38,756 nt of DNA. It comes from Acidobacteriaceae bacterium (GTDB lineage Bacteria; Acidobacteriota; Terriglobia; Terriglobales; Acidobacteriaceae). The stretch covers positions 1 to 38,756 of the forward strand of contig PLBE01000155.1 in the NCBI GenBank assembly GCA_003134435.1, in the 5' to 3' direction. Below, one piece after another: positions 25,060 through 33,535 of the stretch. Positions within the stretch are counted from its first letter, which is position 1; each line of letters begins with the position of its first letter. The position numbers and the translations under genes were made by a program. The notes below the pieces were generated by a model. It ran no database searches and was not told the DNA's origin. It saw only the letters and a program-made list of their open reading frames with translations.

Positions 25060-26199
25060 ATGGCCATTACCACGACTGAACTCAGAGATTGGATTCAGAC
25101 AGCGTCTTGGGCGAGGCAGCAGATGACACATTTTCTCCAGGACATACTCCGGCAGCCGCGAGAACTGGAGCGAACCCTCGGCTACCTTTCCGGGGCTGGC
25201 AACCATGATCTGCAGGCGGCCGCCGATGCGATTCGCAGAGCTCGCCATGTTTATCTGACTGGGATCGGCAGCAGTTGGCATGCGGCGTTCGGAGCGGGAG
25301 TCGTCTTTTTCAGCGCCGGAAAACCAATCTACATGCAAGACGCCGGAGAACTGGTACAGTTTGCCAAGTTTCCACCGGAGTCGCTCATTATCGCCATATC
25401 CCGCAGTGGGCGCAGCGTGGAGATTGTGAACCTGCTGGCAAAAGCTCGCGCGAGCGGCGCTACGGTCATTGGCATCACCAGCACGGCCGACGGCATACTG
25501 GCGCAGGAAGCGCAGCGCTCTATGTTGATTCCGACCGCTCGCGATCATGCCATCTCGGTGAATACTTATTCCACTCTCGCGGTTGCGGCGGCGGCTCTCG
25601 CGCAAGCGACAGTCGACTCTTTTGACGGAAAGCTCGCCGCCACGCTTCGGTGTTCAGTGGCCGAGGCCGAGCGCAGGATCCCAAACTGGCAGGCCCAGAT
25701 TGCAGGCAGCAGCTGGCTGGCTCCAGGTAAGCTTGTCCATTTTCTGGCTCGCGGCAGCAGTCTGGGAAGCTGTCATGAAGCCAGACTCTTGTGGGAGGAA
25801 GGCGGGAAATCCGAAGCGACCGCTTTAGCTACCGGCAGCTTCCGGCACGGGCCACAAGAAATGGTGGCAGAGGCGTCCCGCTTCGCGATGTGGATCGACG
25901 GACAACGATGCCGCGAGCAAGATTTGTCCGTAGCCCGCGACTTAAGGCGTCTGGGAGCGTCGGTCATGGTGATCGGCCAGAGTATCCCGCCCGACGCCGG
26001 CGATCTTGTTCTTCAACTCCCTCCGGTGCCGGAAGAATGGCAGTTCATGGTCGACATTCTACCCGCGCAACTGGCGGCGGAAAATCTGGCCCGGCTTTCG
26101 GGAGTGGATTGTGATTCGTTCCGCGTCTGTTCGTATATTGTCGAGGACGAGTATGGACTGATCGGAGCGGAGGCCACTGCTCCTAAGACGGCTAAGTAA
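25060..26199 (+). CDS. Tandem SIS-domain sugar isomerase/deaminase (GlmS C-terminal/AgaS-like)
   Basis: A 379-residue cytoplasmic protein with two sugar-isomerase (SIS) domains at about 45-180 and 205-350. Phosphosugar-binding elements are clear: TGIGSSWHAA, the SRSGRSVE serine loop, and in the second domain an active-site-like GSFRHGPQEM equivalent to the KHGP of GlmS. The glutaminase half of GlmS and its C-terminal Lys region are missing, so it is more like AgaS/FrlB-type aldose-ketose isomerases, deaminases or deglycases. No signal peptide is present, unlike most neighbours. It lies 5 bases behind the DUF1080 gene. The ATG at 25123 (FLQDILRQP just after it, GAGG 8 bases before) is an alternative start. 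Substrate unknown. Confidence 0.85.
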   Translation: MAITTTELRDWIQTASWARQQMTHFLQDILRQPRELERTLGYLSGAGNHDLQAAADAIRRARHVYLTGIGSSWHAAFGAGVVFFSAGKPIYMQDAGELVQFAKFPPESLIIAISRSGRSVEIVNLLAKARASGATVIGITSTADGILAQEAQRSMLIPTARDHAISVNTYSTLAVAAAALAQATVDSFDGKLAATLRCSVAEAERRIPNWQAQIAGSSWLAPGKLVHFLARGSSLGSCHEARLLWEEGGKSEATALATGSFRHGPQEMVAEASRFAMWIDGQRCREQDLSVARDLRRLGASVMVIGQSIPPDAGDLVLQLPPVPEEWQFMVDILPAQLAAENLARLSGVDCDSFRVCSYIVEDEYGLIGAEATAPKTAK

Positions 26200-26282
26200 C
26201 AGTATGGATTGCAAAGTGAAGTTTACCGAGTCGATAGAATACGGTGTTATCTACAAAGACTAGCAGCCCCAGGAGGCTATTC

Positions 26283-27638
26283 ATGAAGAGAAGTTTTTTT
26301 TCGCGCCGTGAATTTCTAGGCTTGGGCGCAGCCGCCGCCGGCGCTTCGCTGGCCGGGAAAACGATCTTGCTCGGTCCTGAACCGCTGTTCGCATCGGAGG
26401 TTCCCGTAGCGCCGAGCGATCGCCTTCGTTTCGGAATCATTGGAATTGGCATGCAGGGAAACTGGCTGCTGAGCAGCGCCATCGAACTGCCGGGTGTGGA
26501 GTGCGTAAAGGCCTGCGATTTATACGACGGTCGTCACACGCTGGCTCGCGAAATCACCGACAAGCCGAATTTGCCTGTGACTCGACGCTACCACGAACTC
26601 CTGGAAGACAAAGACATCGATTGCCTCATTGCCGCGGTACCCGATCACTGGCACAAGCAGATCGTCGTGGATGCGGTTTCGGCGGGCAAGGACATTTACT
26701 GCGAGAAGCCCATGTCACACACCGCCGCCGAAGGAGTTGAGATGTCCGAGGCGCAAAAGCGCACCGGTCGCATTATCCAGATTGGCTCGCAACGCGTCAG
26801 TTCGCTGATCTGCAAAAAAGCGAAAGAGATGGTCGATCAGGGCATGCTCGGCGACTTGATGATGGTGGAAGGATGGCTGGGTCGTAACGATCCAACCGGG
26901 GCCTGGGAATATCCGCCGCCCTTCGATCTTTCGCCGGAGAACCTGGATTGGGATACGTGGCAGGGCACGGTGCCGAAACGGCCGTTCAACCCTGAGATTT
27001 TTGCGCGGTGGCGATGCTGGAAAGAATATGGCACCGGTGTGGCCGGCGATCTGCTCGTGCATCTGGTGAGCGGCATGATGTTTGTGCTCGGCTGGAACGA
27101 GGCTCCGAAGCGCGCGATGGCGATGGGCGGAATCTTGCGCTGGAAAGACGGCCGCAACATGCCGGATGTTCACGGAACCCTGTTTCAATACGGCGATATC
27201 CCCGTCTATATGCGATTGAACCTGGGCACCGAGATGCCGGAAACTTACCGCTTCCAGGGATCGAAGGGGATCCTGGAAATGACGGAGTTTGGGCTAAGCT
27301 TCACCCCGCAGACCGGTAAAGATTCTGGCCCCAGCTACTACGACGGCAGTTTCCCGCACGCCATGCGCGATGCTTACGAGAAAAGATGGCATGAGGAAAA
27401 CACTCCCAGGCTCGGTCATGAGCCGATGCCGGAAACAATCTCGTTCAAGGGTCCGGATTACGACGACGTGAAGCCCCATCTGTGGGCTTTCTTCGAAGCA
27501 GTACGCTCGCGCAAGCCGGTCGTAGAGGACGCCGTCTTCGGCCATCACGCCGCCTTGGCTTGCCACATGGCGAACGAGTCGTATTTTCGCCAGCAGGCGG
27601 TGCATTGGGATGCAGTCACCAGAATGATCAAGAGTTGA
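26283..27638 (+). CDS. Tat-exported Gfo/Idh/MocA family oxidoreductase (2)
   Basis: A 451-residue NAD(P)-dependent oxidoreductase. The start at 26283 is certain: AGGAGG lies 6 bases before the ATG, while the open frame to 26244 has none. The Tat signal is textbook (SRREFLGLGAAAAG). Next come the Rossmann loop FGIIGIGMQGN, the conserved CEKPM with catalytic Lys, and a long C-terminal substrate domain (GVAGDLLVHLVSG, with the His of the DLxxH motif). It is longer than enzyme (1) and differs from it in having the canonical EKP, so the two are not a recent duplication. Probably periplasmic with tightly held cofactor, acting on keto- or deoxy-sugars in the C3-oxidation scheme. Confidence 0.92.
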   Translation: MKRSFFSRREFLGLGAAAAGASLAGKTILLGPEPLFASEVPVAPSDRLRFGIIGIGMQGNWLLSSAIELPGVECVKACDLYDGRHTLAREITDKPNLPVTRRYHELLEDKDIDCLIAAVPDHWHKQIVVDAVSAGKDIYCEKPMSHTAAEGVEMSEAQKRTGRIIQIGSQRVSSLICKKAKEMVDQGMLGDLMMVEGWLGRNDPTGAWEYPPPFDLSPENLDWDTWQGTVPKRPFNPEIFARWRCWKEYGTGVAGDLLVHLVSGMMFVLGWNEAPKRAMAMGGILRWKDGRNMPDVHGTLFQYGDIPVYMRLNLGTEMPETYRFQGSKGILEMTEFGLSFTPQTGKDSGPSYYDGSFPHAMRDAYEKRWHEENTPRLGHEPMPETISFKGPDYDDVKPHLWAFFEAVRSRKPVVEDAVFGHHAALACHMANESYFRQQAVHWDAVTRMIKS

Positions 27639-27731
27639 TCTGGAGTTGAGGCGGCTCCGAATGCGTTGACAGTCTGGCGCCGCCCGCTTCAATCGCTCGT
27701 ATTTCTTGGGTCTCTGTTTTGGGGAAATGCC

Positions 27732-30700
27732 ATGACGCGTTGCCTGGAGAGGATTGCCGTTCTTGTGTTGCTCCTGTTTCTCGGACATTTAGCCGCCGCG
27801 CAAGACACGGCAACGCTCACGGGGACAGTGCGCGATGCAACCGGAGCCCTGTTGCCCAAGGCGAGCGTTGTCATAAAAAATATCGCTCAGGGAACGACTC
27901 GGAACCTGGTCAGCAACTCGGACGGCGAATACGTGGCTGCGGGTCTGCCTCCGGGACAGTACAACATCACGGTCACCGCCCCCGGATTTCGCCGATACCA
28001 GGCGGAACATGTGACCTTGCGGGTGGCACAGAATGCCCGCATCGACGTTGCCATGCAAGTTGGCAACGTGCAGGAAGAAGTGACGGTGAAGGGCGAAGGA
28101 CTGGCGCAAGTTAATACGCAATCGTCCGAATTAGGAGGTACGATCACCGGCAAAGAGGCGCTGCAGTTGCAATTGAATGGTCGGAATTTCACTCAGTTGA
28201 TCACGCTGGTGCCGGGCGTGAGCAATCAGACTGGCCAGGATGAGGGCGTGGTGGGGGCGCAGGGCAATGTCAACTACAGCGTCAACGGGGGCCGTACGGA
28301 ATACAACAACTGGGAGGTGGACGGCGGCGACATGCTCGACAACGGCAGCAACTTTTCGCTCAACGTCTATCCCAGCGTCGAGGCAATTGGCGAAGTCCAG
28401 GTGCTGACTTCAAACTATGGAGCACAATACGGGCGCAACGGCTCGGGCACGGTCGAGGTAGAAACCAAGTCGGGAACCAACGCATTTCACGGCTCGTTAT
28501 GGGAGTTTTTGCGCAACGAGATGTTCAACGCGCACAATTATTTTGACCCTCCCGGGACGCCCGTGGCCGGATATCACAAGCATGATTTTGGCTACAGCGT
28601 GGGCGGTCCGATCTGGAAGAACCACACTTTCTTTTTCTGGCTGCAGAACTGGCGACGCGAAGTCGTTCCTTCCAACTTCTTCAATTTCGTACCTTCCGTG
28701 GCGAATCGTCAGGGTAATTTCACCGACGTTTGTACCGTTCCGAATCCAACCGACTGTCCCGTGGACCCAAATACGGGGAACCCTTATCCTAACGACCAGA
28801 TTCCCTTCATCGACCCCAACGCCCAGATCCTGTTGCCCATGATTCCCTTACCCACCACCACTACAAACACAACCAATGGAACTGTGCCCACTTACTCGGC
28901 ATCGGTGGGCGTACCCACGCGTTGGCTGGAAAACCTGGTGCGCATCGACCACGATTTCAATCCTAAATTGCGCGCCACCTTCCGCTTTATCCACGATTCC
29001 TGGGACACGACTAACTCTACCGTCACCTGGGGCGGCGAAAGCTTTCCCACGATTCGAACCCATTTCATAGGACCGGGCGTGGAAATCGTCGCTAGGTTGA
29101 CGGGTACGGTTTCGCCCACGTTGCTCAACGAATTTGTCGCCAGCTATACCACCGACCACATCCAGCAGATCAACACTTATCCTTCGGTCTGGACGCGCGG
29201 CAGCAACTTCACCATGCCCGGACTCTTCCCGAACTACGGCGACAAACTGCCCGGTTTCTGCCTGAGTACATCGGGAGCCTATGGCGGCGGGTTCTGCGAG
29301 GGTCCGACGGCCTTCCCGTGGGCAAACTCGAACCCCACATTTACCTATCGAGACAATGTCACCAAGAGTCTGGGGAAACACAAGCTGGAATTCGGCGGCT
29401 ACTTCGTCAACGCCGAGAAAAATGAACCCGCCTATACAGACCTGGGCGGCGACCTGGGGTTCGACAGCACAGTGCCCGTTTCCACCGGCAACGCTTTCGC
29501 CGATATGCTGATGGGAAACATTGCCAACTTCACGCAGGCCAACGCGCAGCCGAAGTATCACATCAACTACAAGATATTCGAGCCGTTTTTTCAGGACGAC
29601 TATCACATCTTCAAAAACCTGACGCTGAACCTGGGAGTCCGAATCAGTCTGTTCGGTACATTCTGGGAAAAGAACCACATGGTCTATAACTGGGACCCGA
29701 TGTCTTATAACCCGGCTGTGGCTCCCAAGATTGATGTGACCGGCAACAAGACAGGGCAACAGGGTGCGCTCATTCTCACGCCGGCGACCACTCCATTCGA
29801 CGGCATGCTGCAGTGCGGCGTGGGAGTCGTACCGCGTGGCTGCCTGAATGGGCATTTGTTTAACCCGGCGCCGCGTCTTGGATTCTCCTGGGACCCGTTT
29901 GGGAACGGGAAGATGGCGGTGCGCGGCGGTTACGGAGTATTCTTCGAGCACACCAACGGAATGGAAGGCAACGCGGAGAATCTGGAAGGCACTCCACCGC
30001 TGGTGCAGGAACCAACTCAATTCAATATCGTTGGTTACAACAATGTGGGCGGGCTCGGACTCTTGTTTCCACTATCAACGATTTCGATTCCCGACTCCGT
30101 GCAATGGCCCTATGTTCAACAATGGCACCTCGACGTACAGCGCGACCTGATCAAGCACGCGGTTGCGACCCTAGCTTACGTTGGCGCCAAAGGAACCCAT
30201 CTCACTCTGCAGCACGAAGATAATGCGCTGCATCCAACCCAGCCCTCCGAAAACCCCTTCCTGCCCGGTCAACCCATCACCAACGATATTTGCAACTCCC
30301 AATACGGGGGCCCTCTAACCCCGATTTTTAAGGTGAATCACCAGAAAGTTACAGGGCAACCTGCGATCAACCTGGCTGTTGCCTGCGGAAACGATCCCGA
30401 TCCGTTCCGGCCGTATTACAGCCTCGATTCGCTGCAACGCGTGGAACCGGAAGCAAATTCTAATTATAATGCAATGCAGTTTTCACTGCGAAAAACCGAT
30501 GGTCCACTTACTCTGGACGTAGCCTACACTTATAGCCATTCGCTCGATGACTCGTCCGATAACGTAGACGGGAACTATGTGAATGCTTACAACGTGCACA
30601 GCAACTATGCCAGTTCCAACTACGATCAACGGCACATTCTAACGGTGGCCTGGGTCTATGAAGAGCCGTACTTCGCGGGAAAAGGCGTCTCTCACACCTT

Positions 30701-31181
30701 GCTCGGAGGGTGGCAGTTTGCCGGAATCATGACCTCGCAGAGCGGCGATCCTTTTTCCGTGGTTGATGGTATCTATGGCGACAGCGCCGGAGCAGCCGAC
30801 GGAATCACGAATAATGGATCGTATGCCGACCGAGTTGGCGATCCGCACGCGCACCTCGACCCCAGCTGTGTTGTTCCTGGCACCAAGGGCGCCCCCCTCT
30901 TCAACTGTATCGCTTACCAGCAGCCGCAGGGTCTGACCTTTGGCAACTCAGGCCGTAACAGCCTGAATTTGCCCCACCGCACCAACTTCGATATGTCGGT
31001 GTATAAGATTTTTAAGCCCGCCGAAAGACTTCAAATGCAGTTTCGCGCCGAAGCTTTCAACATCTTCAACCACACGCAATGGTCGTCTGTAAACAACTAC
31101 GTGGGCACCCAGAATTTCCTCTACTCTACCGGAGCGCACATGCCTCGGGTGCTGCAGTTTGCTCTGAGAATCACGTTCTGA
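27732..31181 (+). CDS. TonB-dependent receptor-like outer-membrane protein with carboxypeptidase-regulatory domain
   Basis: A 1149-residue outer-membrane beta-barrel of the Oar/acidobacterial SusC-like type. A signal peptide ends near AAAQ (residue about 24); a carboxypeptidase-regulatory/Ig-like domain spans about 25-110 (LTGTVRDATGALLPKASV, LPPGQYNITVTAPGF). A plug follows (LNGRNFTQLITLVPGV, VDGGDMLDN, SNYGAQYGRNGSG), then a barrel of alternating aromatic strands ending in a terminal Phe (FALRITF), as expected for BAM insertion. No clear TonB box and no SusD partner are seen. The ATG at 27732 has GGGGA upstream; an earlier TTG at 27666 would put residues in front of the signal. It presumably imports the oligosaccharide handled by the neighbouring enzymes. 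Confidence 0.93.
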   Translation: MTRCLERIAVLVLLLFLGHLAAAQDTATLTGTVRDATGALLPKASVVIKNIAQGTTRNLVSNSDGEYVAAGLPPGQYNITVTAPGFRRYQAEHVTLRVAQNARIDVAMQVGNVQEEVTVKGEGLAQVNTQSSELGGTITGKEALQLQLNGRNFTQLITLVPGVSNQTGQDEGVVGAQGNVNYSVNGGRTEYNNWEVDGGDMLDNGSNFSLNVYPSVEAIGEVQVLTSNYGAQYGRNGSGTVEVETKSGTNAFHGSLWEFLRNEMFNAHNYFDPPGTPVAGYHKHDFGYSVGGPIWKNHTFFFWLQNWRREVVPSNFFNFVPSVANRQGNFTDVCTVPNPTDCPVDPNTGNPYPNDQIPFIDPNAQILLPMIPLPTTTTNTTNGTVPTYSASVGVPTRWLENLVRIDHDFNPKLRATFRFIHDSWDTTNSTVTWGGESFPTIRTHFIGPGVEIVARLTGTVSPTLLNEFVASYTTDHIQQINTYPSVWTRGSNFTMPGLFPNYGDKLPGFCLSTSGAYGGGFCEGPTAFPWANSNPTFTYRDNVTKSLGKHKLEFGGYFVNAEKNEPAYTDLGGDLGFDSTVPVSTGNAFADMLMGNIANFTQANAQPKYHINYKIFEPFFQDDYHIFKNLTLNLGVRISLFGTFWEKNHMVYNWDPMSYNPAVAPKIDVTGNKTGQQGALILTPATTPFDGMLQCGVGVVPRGCLNGHLFNPAPRLGFSWDPFGNGKMAVRGGYGVFFEHTNGMEGNAENLEGTPPLVQEPTQFNIVGYNNVGGLGLLFPLSTISIPDSVQWPYVQQWHLDVQRDLIKHAVATLAYVGAKGTHLTLQHEDNALHPTQPSENPFLPGQPITNDICNSQYGGPLTPIFKVNHQKVTGQPAINLAVACGNDPDPFRPYYSLDSLQRVEPEANSNYNAMQFSLRKTDGPLTLDVAYTYSHSLDDSSDNVDGNYVNAYNVHSNYASSNYDQRHILTVAWVYEEPYFAGKGVSHTLLGGWQFAGIMTSQSGDPFSVVDGIYGDSAGAADGITNNGSYADRVGDPHAHLDPSCVVPGTKGAPLFNCIAYQQPQGLTFGNSGRNSLNLPHRTNFDMSVYKIFKPAERLQMQFRAEAFNIFNHTQWSSVNNYVGTQNFLYSTGAHMPRVLQFALRITF

Positions 31182-31223
31182 CCCGTTGTTCATGTCTATT
31201 TCACACTTCCAGGGAGAATGCCG

Positions 31224-31835
31224 ATGGCGGGACAGAACATTGAGCGCCGCGAAATTCTACGCATCCTGGCCGTCGCCGCGGCTGCCGCTGGCTTCCCGGG
31301 TTTCCAGAAGTGGGCATTCGCCGGCGCCCATTCTCACAGTTCTCTTGCCCAGATCAAACCCACCGCTTATCGGCCCGTGTTCTTTCGCGAGCAGGAGTAC
31401 GCCTTGGTCGAGCGACTGACCGACATCATTATTCCGTCGGATGAAACTCCCGGCGCTCGCGAGGCTGGCGTTTCTGAGTTCATCGATCTCATGGCGTCCC
31501 GGGATACATCCCTGCAAAACAGATTTCGCGCCGGATTGATGTGGTTGAACAATCATAGCCGCAAGCGAAGAGGAAAACTGTTCCTCGCGCTCGCAGCGGA
31601 AGAACAAGTCGCATTACTGGAACCGCTGGCATACAAGGCGAAGTATCGCGCTGGAGAAGAGCGCGGGCGCGATTTTTTTGACCTCATTCGCGAGTACACG
31701 GTGATGGGTTTCTACACTACCGAAATTGGCCTCAAGGAATTGGACTTTCCCGGGCTCCGGTTCTATTCGGAGTCACCGGCATGTCCGCACCAGAACGATC
31801 CAGAGCATCGCCATCTTCCCTCGCCGAACTGGTAG
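31224..31835 (+). CDS. Small subunit of GMC dehydrogenase (gluconate 2-dehydrogenase subunit 3 / G3DH gamma type)
   Basis: A 203-residue protein of the gluconate-2-dehydrogenase subunit-3 family. A twin-arginine signal (ERREILRILAVAAAAAG) starts it, and the core follows: FFREQEYALVERLTDIIIPSDETPGAREAGV, then DLMAS and a helical middle. The tail has the conserved YSESPACPHQNDPEHRH. In known glucoside-3-dehydrogenases and FAD-glucose dehydrogenases this subunit carries the catalytic subunit through the Tat system. The ATG at 31224 has GGAG 7 bases before it; an ATG at 31218 lies too close to the same site. It lies 42 bases after the TonB receptor and immediately before the GMC gene, so the three are probably cotranscribed. 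Confidence 0.9.
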   Translation: MAGQNIERREILRILAVAAAAAGFPGFQKWAFAGAHSHSSLAQIKPTAYRPVFFREQEYALVERLTDIIIPSDETPGAREAGVSEFIDLMASRDTSLQNRFRAGLMWLNNHSRKRRGKLFLALAAEEQVALLEPLAYKAKYRAGEERGRDFFDLIREYTVMGFYTTEIGLKELDFPGLRFYSESPACPHQNDPEHRHLPSPNW

Positions 31836-31840
31836 AACTC

Positions 31841-33514
31841 ATGCCCCATCGGATCTATGACGTCATTGTGATTGGGACCGGCGCCGGCGGCGGCATGGCC
31901 ATCAAGACATTATGTGAAGCCGGATTGAAAGTCTGTGCTCTGAACTCCGGGCGCAGGCTGGATCCCCACAAAGATTTTCGCAGCCACCGCATGCCCTGGG
32001 ATTTGAAGTATCGAGGTTTTGGCGACCCACAAACTCACTCTGCGTCGGAGCCCGATTTTCCCGGTCCATCCGAGTACGTGCATGGAGCCTGGGAGACAGA
32101 GCACGTCCACACCACTGCGCCGGGCACCGATTGGGTCTGGCCACGCTGCTCCGCAGTCGGAGGCAAGACAAATTTCTGGGGACGCAGCTCCGCTATTTTC
32201 GGCGACATCGACTTCCGTGCGGCATCGCTCGATGGCTACGACGTCGATTGGCCGGTCACGTACGCGGAGATGGCGCCCTACTATCGACGCGTTGAACAAA
32301 TGGTGGGTGTCGCCAGCACAGTCCAGAACCGTCCCAGCAATCCTGATGGCATCTACCTGCCGCCGATGAATTTCCGTTGTCTCGATATGATCCTGCAGAA
32401 AGGAGCCGAGAAGGTTGGCGTGCCTTATCTGCCCGATCGAATTTCCCAACTTACCGTTCCGCTCGGCACCCATCCCGCGTGCCACTATTGTGGGAATTGC
32501 ACCAGTGGGTGCGACGTGGGCGCGTTTTTTTCTGCACCTTATTTTCTGCTGCCTGCGGCCGAGGCGAGCGGCAATCTCGAATTGCGAACCAATGCGCTAG
32601 CCCGGAACATCGTGGTGGATGAAAGCGGACAAGCGCAGGGGGTCGCTTACATTGATCGCCAAAGCAGGCGGGAATTCGAGGTCTATGGCCGCGCCATCGT
32701 GATTGCGGCATCGTGTCTTGAGACGACGCGAATCATGCTGAATTCAAAATCACGGCATTGGCCCACGGGTATTGCGAATTCCAGTGGACAACTCGGGCGC
32801 AACCTCTGCGACCATCTTTACGGGATTGCCGCGTCTGGATACCTTCCACAACTCGTGGGCCAGCCCAGCTTTCCCGACAATGTTTCGGACAGTTCGATCG
32901 CCTGGATGCCCCGCTGGCAGAACCTGCTTCATCCCCGCGAAGAGAAGTTTATTCGCGGCTACTCCGTCTATCCCGATGGCGGATGCTGGGAATTTCCCTC
33001 ATACCAGGATGAGATCGAAGGCTTCGGATCCTCATTCAAGCGCGAGATCAAGCGCCGATACCCCGCGCCCATCAGCATGATGACACAAATACCAACTCTA
33101 ACCTCGCCCCAGAACTTTGTGGATATCGATCCCCAGGCCGTCGATTCCTACGGCGTACCAACACTCCGCGTCCATTTTCAGTGGGGCGCCAACGAACTAG
33201 CCATGTGGGAGCATAGCAAGACAATGTGCGGTGAGGTCATGCGAGCGGCGGGCGGCATAGTGGATTTCGTTGCCGACCACCCCGAAAGTCCGGGTTACAG
33301 CCAGCATGAAATTGGAACTTGCCGGATGGGCAACGATCCCAGAAAGTTTGTCACGAATCGTTTTGGTCAAACCCACGATGTTGCTAACCTATATGTCGCC
33401 GACGCTAGCCTATTTGTTAATGTAACCGACAAGCCACCGGCATTTTCCATCCTGACCTTCTCGCTCCGCACCAGTGAGCACATCGTACAACAATTCCGCG
33501 ATCACACACATTAG
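31841..33514 (+). CDS. GMC-family FAD dehydrogenase, probable glucoside 3-dehydrogenase catalytic subunit
   Basis: A 557-residue flavoprotein. An FAD-binding Rossmann motif opens it (YDVIVIGTGAGGGMA), and the GMC C-terminal part carries the catalytic His489 in HEIGTCRMG and the closing NLYVADASLF. A four-cysteine run, Cys214-x2-Cys217-x2-Cys220-x3-Cys224 (CHYCGNCTSGC), resembles the 3Fe-4S site of bacterial FAD-glucose dehydrogenases. It has no signal of its own and would hitchhike on the Tat signal of the small subunit. It should oxidise C3 of glycosides and pass electrons to a carrier, but no cytochrome gene is adjacent. The ATG at 31841 is 5 bases after the previous stop; an ATG at 31781 with GGAG upstream would overlap that gene by 55 bases and is a real alternative. 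Confidence 0.9.
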   Translation: MPHRIYDVIVIGTGAGGGMAIKTLCEAGLKVCALNSGRRLDPHKDFRSHRMPWDLKYRGFGDPQTHSASEPDFPGPSEYVHGAWETEHVHTTAPGTDWVWPRCSAVGGKTNFWGRSSAIFGDIDFRAASLDGYDVDWPVTYAEMAPYYRRVEQMVGVASTVQNRPSNPDGIYLPPMNFRCLDMILQKGAEKVGVPYLPDRISQLTVPLGTHPACHYCGNCTSGCDVGAFFSAPYFLLPAAEASGNLELRTNALARNIVVDESGQAQGVAYIDRQSRREFEVYGRAIVIAASCLETTRIMLNSKSRHWPTGIANSSGQLGRNLCDHLYGIAASGYLPQLVGQPSFPDNVSDSSIAWMPRWQNLLHPREEKFIRGYSVYPDGGCWEFPSYQDEIEGFGSSFKREIKRRYPAPISMMTQIPTLTSPQNFVDIDPQAVDSYGVPTLRVHFQWGANELAMWEHSKTMCGEVMRAAGGIVDFVADHPESPGYSQHEIGTCRMGNDPRKFVTNRFGQTHDVANLYVADASLFVNVTDKPPAFSILTFSLRTSEHIVQQFRDHTH

Positions 33515-33535
33515 AAGCCCCAGCTTACTTTCGGG

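Noticed and set aside
27666-27731. TTG start for the TonB receptor
   Set aside because: It would add 22 residues in front of a complete signal peptide; the ATG at 27732 has a better ribosome site.
28848-30020. A 390-codon open frame antisense to the TonB receptor gene
   Set aside because: No recognisable domain, odd composition, and full overlap with a well-supported gene.
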